This document shows, piece after piece, positions 6,027 through 9,267 of a stretch of 9,267 nt of DNA (its first letter is position 1; each line of letters begins with the position of its first letter). Made by a program: the position numbers and the translations under genes. Under the pieces are notes generated by a model. That model saw nothing but the letters and a program-made list of their open reading frames with translations, was not told where the DNA came from and ran no database searches. The stretch comes from Clostridia bacterium (GTDB taxonomy: Bacteria > Bacillota > Clostridia > Christensenellales > Borkfalkiaceae), in contig JAIEAS010000263.1 in NCBI GenBank assembly GCA_029071285.1, forward strand, positions 1-9,267, read 5' to 3'.

Positions 6027-8672
6027 ATGAAAAAAATTGTTAAAGGAGCTATTTGCGCGGGACTTGCGCTCGCAATGTGTGCGGCGGTCGGCTGTAATAA
6101 AAAGCAGTCACTCGACCCCGAAACCCGCCAGCTCGACCTCGCTATCGGCGCGTTGGACGGCAACTTCAACCCGTTTACCTACACCTCGGGCAACGACAGC
6201 GAAATGATAGGTATGACCCAGCTTTCACTGCTCACCGTAGACAGCGAAGGTCACGTTACTTGCGGACCTAACGAGGTTTGCGCCGCTCAGAGTATGGAAA
6301 TGAATTACTTTGATGCAAACAACGTACCCTCGACCGTCGCAGACAAAAACGGCTTTACCGAGTACGTAATAACTCTTAAAAAGGGAATTATGTACAGCGA
6401 CGGCGTTCACGAGCTCGGCATAAAGGACGTACTGTTCAACCTTTACGTGTACCTCGACCCCGCTTACACCGGTTCTACAACCATTTATTCAACAGATATC
6501 GTGGGTTTAAGAGCTTACCGTACACAGGACCCCGACAGCAACTCGCTAAACGTTGACAGTAACTTTGACGTTAACGGCAGAATTCAAAATATCATCGACT
6601 GGACTGAAGACGGCGGTGAACCGTCGGCTGAGGTTGCACAAGACCTTGAACTTGTCAATAAGCTTTATAAGGAAGAAATCGAGGCGGACTGGAACGCAAT
6701 CGCAACCAGCTGGGAAGAAACCTACAAGGGTTATTACTTTACTGAGACCTGGCAGGCTTACCTTTTCTACGAAGGTCTTGTAACTACTCAGAAAAAGCTT
6801 ACCAACACTAACAACGAGGTACAGATATACTTTGACGCCGACGGCAACGGCAAATACGACGCAAGTAAGGGCGATAAGTACTATACGACCCTTGAACCTT
6901 ATCAGGAGGGCGCAAAAGACGCTTATCCCGAAGATATAGCAAACGGTGTCAGAGGCGCAGATGAATATATAAAGGCAGTCAATGATAACTCTACCGAGGC
7001 AAAGATTGCAGAATATATGCAGAGCCACGACGGATTGACCAAAGAGGAGGCAAAAACTGCCCTTCAAAAGGAAGCGTGCCTTAAACTGCTTGAAACCGCT
7101 CTTGACTCTGAGGACTCAATCGCTGAAATAGTTCAGTTCAGATCGACGGGTAATGAGCTGTACAACGAAATTTTAGGTCAGCTCAGAACGGAATACTATG
7201 ATAACGTTAAAAAAGGCGGAAAATTGCCCGTACCGAATATAGAGGGTATAACCACAGATAAGACTGCGGACGGCAACGACGTTCTTAAAATAAAAATACA
7301 CGGCGTCGACCCCAAGGCTGCTTATAACTGGGCTTTCCCCGTAGCTCCTCTGTATTACTATTCGTGTACAAATTACAAGGGACATAACTACGTTGAGGAA
7401 GCAGACCCTGCAAATAACAAGTTCGGCGTTGAATTCGGCGACAGCAACTTCTTCAAAGAGGCGTTCACTACCGAAAAGCAGGGCGTTCCCGTGGGCGCGG
7501 GCGCATACAAGGCGTGCGACAAAGACGGAAACGACAATCCCACCAAAGCAACCTTCTGCTTAAACACTGTTAACTGCTACTTCAAGCGCAACGACTACTT
7601 TGAAACGCTTGGCGGAAATATCAAAAACGCAAAAATCAAGCGCGTAGCTTACAAAGTAGTAAGCGACAATAAGATTATGGAAGCGCTCGGAAAGGGCGAA
7701 ATCGACTTCGGTAAGCCCAATGCAACGAGGGATAACGGCAACTTCGTTACCTCGCACAAAAATACCCTTGCTTCCAAACATTACCCCACAGGAGGTTACG
7801 GCTATATCGGCGTAAACCCCAAATTCGTTCCCGAATACAAGGTAAGACAGGCTATTATGAAGTCTATCGATACCAGCCTTGCTATTTCCGACTTCTACAC
7901 TTCGACGTATGCTGAACCCATATACAGACCTATGACCAAGACGAGCTGGGCTTATCCCGACGAAACCAGGGTTAATTCACTGCCTGCATCGGTTGCTTAC
8001 GACAATAGTCCCGATCGAAAGGAAATCAAAAAGCTTATGGAAGAGGCGGGCTACGATTTAGAGGGCAATAAATACGTGAAGAGGCGGCAGCCCGACGGTA
8101 TGGCAAACAAGCCGATAGGCAGCACTATTAAGCTTACCTTCATTATTGCGGGCGACAGCACCGACCACCCCGCGTATATGATGTTCTCGAGAGCGGCTGA
8201 TACTCTCAACTCGCTTGGTTTCGATATAACGGTTGATAACTCGGCGCTTGCGTTGAAGAGCCTTATCTCGGGCGACCTTGCGGTCTGGGCGGCAGCGTGG
8301 ACCTCGTCGAGCGACCCCGATATGTATCAGATTTACCACAAGGAAAGCGCAGCGACCTCGGTAAACAACTGGAACTATAAGAACATTCTTGGCAACAAAG
8401 GAGGCTACGACTGGACTCACGAGCAAGGCATAATCGAAGACCTGAGCAAAAAGATAGATGAAGCAAGAACCTTCCTTAAAGATGACGAGCGTATTCCCCT
8501 TTACGAGGAATGTCTTGACTTCGTAATGGACCTTGCGGTAGAGCTTCCTTCCTATCAGCGTCACGACCTCTGCGTTTACAACAAGACTGTAATAAGCGCA
8601 GGCTCGCTCGTTCAAAGCCCTAACTGCTATATCGGTCTTTTCGATAAAATTTGGGAAATCAATTACGTTTAA
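6027..8672 (+). CDS. Peptide-type ABC transporter substrate-binding lipoprotein (SBP family 5), enlarged
   Basis: This is the extracellular receptor of an oligopeptide/dipeptide-type ABC importer, 881 residues long against roughly 500-600 for ordinary OppA/DppA proteins. The signal peptide has Lys residues at 2, 3 and 6 and a lipobox AAVGC, so Cys23 should be lipidated and anchored. Family 5 landmarks are an early strand with NFNPFTY, the signature LKKGIMYSDG (117-126) followed by KDVLFNL, and YTGS and IVGLRAY near 145-153. After the insertion come PNIEGI (about 403) and a PLYYYS segment. The C-terminal lobe has a DTLNSLGFDITV helix-strand and a WAAAWTSSSDPDMY segment (about 754-767), and the protein ends with a conserved-looking PSYQRHDL region. 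About 245 residues (156-400) are inserted in the N-terminal lobe. The permease gene follows 34 bases downstream, which supports the transporter role. The substrate is probably peptides, but family 5 proteins also bind sugars, nickel and other ligands, so this is not settled. Confidence 0.93.
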   Translation: MKKIVKGAICAGLALAMCAAVGCNKKQSLDPETRQLDLAIGALDGNFNPFTYTSGNDSEMIGMTQLSLLTVDSEGHVTCGPNEVCAAQSMEMNYFDANNVPSTVADKNGFTEYVITLKKGIMYSDGVHELGIKDVLFNLYVYLDPAYTGSTTIYSTDIVGLRAYRTQDPDSNSLNVDSNFDVNGRIQNIIDWTEDGGEPSAEVAQDLELVNKLYKEEIEADWNAIATSWEETYKGYYFTETWQAYLFYEGLVTTQKKLTNTNNEVQIYFDADGNGKYDASKGDKYYTTLEPYQEGAKDAYPEDIANGVRGADEYIKAVNDNSTEAKIAEYMQSHDGLTKEEAKTALQKEACLKLLETALDSEDSIAEIVQFRSTGNELYNEILGQLRTEYYDNVKKGGKLPVPNIEGITTDKTADGNDVLKIKIHGVDPKAAYNWAFPVAPLYYYSCTNYKGHNYVEEADPANNKFGVEFGDSNFFKEAFTTEKQGVPVGAGAYKACDKDGNDNPTKATFCLNTVNCYFKRNDYFETLGGNIKNAKIKRVAYKVVSDNKIMEALGKGEIDFGKPNATRDNGNFVTSHKNTLASKHYPTGGYGYIGVNPKFVPEYKVRQAIMKSIDTSLAISDFYTSTYAEPIYRPMTKTSWAYPDETRVNSLPASVAYDNSPDRKEIKKLMEEAGYDLEGNKYVKRRQPDGMANKPIGSTIKLTFIIAGDSTDHPAYMMFSRAADTLNSLGFDITVDNSALALKSLISGDLAVWAAAWTSSSDPDMYQIYHKESAATSVNNWNYKNILGNKGGYDWTHEQGIIEDLSKKIDEARTFLKDDERIPLYEECLDFVMDLAVELPSYQRHDLCVYNKTVISAGSLVQSPNCYIGLFDKIWEINYV
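6492..7229 (+). other. Approximately 245-residue insertion in the substrate-binding protein, with a calcium-loop-like motif
   Basis: The coding segment for residues about 156-400 sits between two recognisable family 5 blocks (IVGLRAY before, PNIEGI after) and is not part of the usual fold. It is mostly predicted helix by eye, rich in Glu, Lys, Ala and Tyr (for example EEAKTALQKEACLKLLETAL). It contains DADGNGKYDASKGD at 270-283, which resembles an EF-hand or dockerin-type calcium loop (DxDGNGxxD). The boundaries are approximate. Base composition does not obviously differ from the flanks, so I see no sign of a recent foreign insert. Confidence 0.55.
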
Positions 8673-8677
8673 TTTTA

Positions 8678-8706
8678 AAAAGCCGATTTTTTCGGAGTAA
8701 ACTTTT
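8678..8706 (+). promoter_or_regulatory. Ribosome binding site of the permease gene, inside a possible small hairpin
   Basis: GGAG at 8694-8697 lies 9 bases before the ATG at 8707 and defines that start. The same bases can fold: CCGA (8683-8686) pairs with TCGG (8692-8695) around a T5 loop, and AAAAG (8678-8682) pairs with CTTTT (8702-8706) outside a bulge on the 3' side. The fold would partly cover the Shine-Dalgarno. It is short and AT-rich outside the four-base core, so it may be chance. It lacks the GC stem and trailing T-run of an intrinsic terminator. Confidence 0.4.
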
Positions 8707-9267
8707 ATGGTAAAATACGTTTTAAAAAGAATACTGCTCGCCGTGTTGATTCTGTTCGGCGTTTCGGTAATACTGTACTTCCTCATAAGAATGATGCCTG
8801 TAAGCTACTTTGATCTTCAATTTAAACCGCAGCTTGATAACGGCAGTATGACTCAGGAAGATCTTGACCGAATAAAAGCCATATACGGACTTGACGATAA
8901 CAGCTTCCTCGGAATTTTAAAGGGTTACTGGAGCTGGATGACCAACTTCCTCAAAGGGGATATGGGTATGTCCTTCAAGTACAAAATGGAAGTTTCCGAA
9001 GTTATTAAAAGCAAAATGGGAATATCCTTCTCGATTTCCCTCGTTTCGCTGATTCTGGAAATGCTTATCGCAATTCCTCTCGGAATCAAATGCGCGACCA
9101 ACCAGTACGGCAAATTCGACTACACGGTAACCGTAATTTGTATGGTTGCTATGGCGTTTCCGTCCTTCTTCCTCGGCAACCTCTTCATAAAGTGGTTTGC
9201 CGTGGACCTCGGCTGGTTTGAAACTGGCGGACTTAACTCGTCGTCGCTGCCGTCGGGCGCAAGCGGC
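8707..9267 (+). CDS. Oligopeptide/dipeptide ABC transporter permease (OppB/DppB family), 3'-truncated
   Basis: The frame runs from ATG at 8707 to the window's right edge with no stop, giving 187 residues of a protein usually about 310-350 long. The N-terminus has the family's form: a short basic MVKYVLKR followed by a first membrane helix (about 9-29). A loop with IYGLDD and the hallmark GDMGMSF (84-90, the usual GDxGxS) follows. Next come VIKSKMGISFSIS leading into a second helix ending IPLGI (about 107-127), and a third helix with AMAFPSFFLGN (about 139-162). The EAA loop that contacts the ATPase lies beyond the edge. The usual PGDP after the first helix is replaced by MPVSYFD. The gene follows the family 5 binding protein by 34 bases, as in opp/dpp operons. 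It would form one half of the membrane channel with an OppC-type partner expected downstream. Confidence 0.93.
   Translation, partial: MVKYVLKRILLAVLILFGVSVILYFLIRMMPVSYFDLQFKPQLDNGSMTQEDLDRIKAIYGLDDNSFLGILKGYWSWMTNFLKGDMGMSFKYKMEVSEVIKSKMGISFSISLVSLILEMLIAIPLGIKCATNQYGKFDYTVTVICMVAMAFPSFFLGNLFIKWFAVDLGWFETGGLNSSSLPSGASG

Larger units (their letters stand above)
1..9267 (+). other. Probable single transcription unit: surface proteins plus peptide ABC importer
   Basis: Four genes point the same way with gaps of 0, 30 and 34 bases, no intrinsic terminator between them, and no convincing -35/-10 pair in the gaps, which are too short for an ordinary promoter outside coding sequence. I infer co-transcription from a promoter upstream of the window. 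An internal promoter inside the long genes cannot be excluded by reading alone. Confidence 0.6.

Noticed and set aside
6546..7067. 173-codon minus-strand frame with membrane-like composition
   Set aside because: It is the complement of the Glu/Lys/Asp-rich insertion in the binding protein; the hydrophobic look is what the reverse complement of such codons gives.
8683..8692. CCGA plus T6 stretch as an intrinsic terminator after the binding-protein gene
   Set aside because: The T-run is the loop, not the tail; the stem is only four pairs and the sequence leads straight into the permease ribosome binding site.
8058..8786. 242-codon open frame on the minus strand across the binding-protein/permease junction
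   Set aside because: It lies opposite two clearly recognisable genes, has no ribosome binding site or family resemblance, and its length follows from codon bias of the + strand genes.

Overview
The window reads as one tightly packed stretch of four genes, all on the + strand, from a Gram-positive anaerobe. A member of the Clostridia is most likely, perhaps one of the uncultured gut lineages. This rests on two lipobox-type lipoprotein signals, AGGAGG-type ribosome binding sites, a BspA-like leucine-rich-repeat (LRR) surface protein held by a C-terminal membrane helix rather than an outer-membrane system, InlB/Flg_new-type repeats, and intermediate GC content. The lineage is an inference and cannot be fixed from this sequence.

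Layout: (1) 1-4715 is the 3' part of a very large secreted surface protein. Its start, and so its signal peptide and any catalytic domain, lies upstream of the window. The visible 1569 residues hold Ig/Fn3-like beta modules, a BIG_2-like domain, about 26 BspA-type LRR_5 units, an alpha-helical spacer, a second bacterial Ig-like domain and a membrane anchor with a short charged tail. (2) 4716-5996 is a 426-residue lipoprotein with an InlB-like repeat region and a C-terminal beta-helix/GLUG-like region. (3) 6027-8672 is an 881-residue peptide-type (family 5) ABC-transporter substrate-binding lipoprotein carrying an insertion of about 245 residues. (4) 8707 to the window end is the first 187 codons of an OppB/DppB-type permease, cut by the window edge.

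The gaps between genes are 0, 30 and 34 bases, with a Shine-Dalgarno sequence before each of the three complete starts. No convincing terminator or promoter is visible, so all four are probably co-transcribed from a promoter upstream, with the remaining transporter genes (OppC, OppD, OppF) expected downstream. The likely theme is surface capture, and perhaps breakdown, of host or dietary polymer or protein, coupled to uptake of oligopeptides. The link between the surface proteins and the transporter is inferred from gene order only. I did not find an RNA gene, CRISPR array, insertion sequence or phage feature, and no gap between genes exceeds 34 bases. The least ordinary items are the oversized substrate-binding protein, the surface-protein/transporter gene order, and a small hairpin that could cover the permease ribosome binding site.
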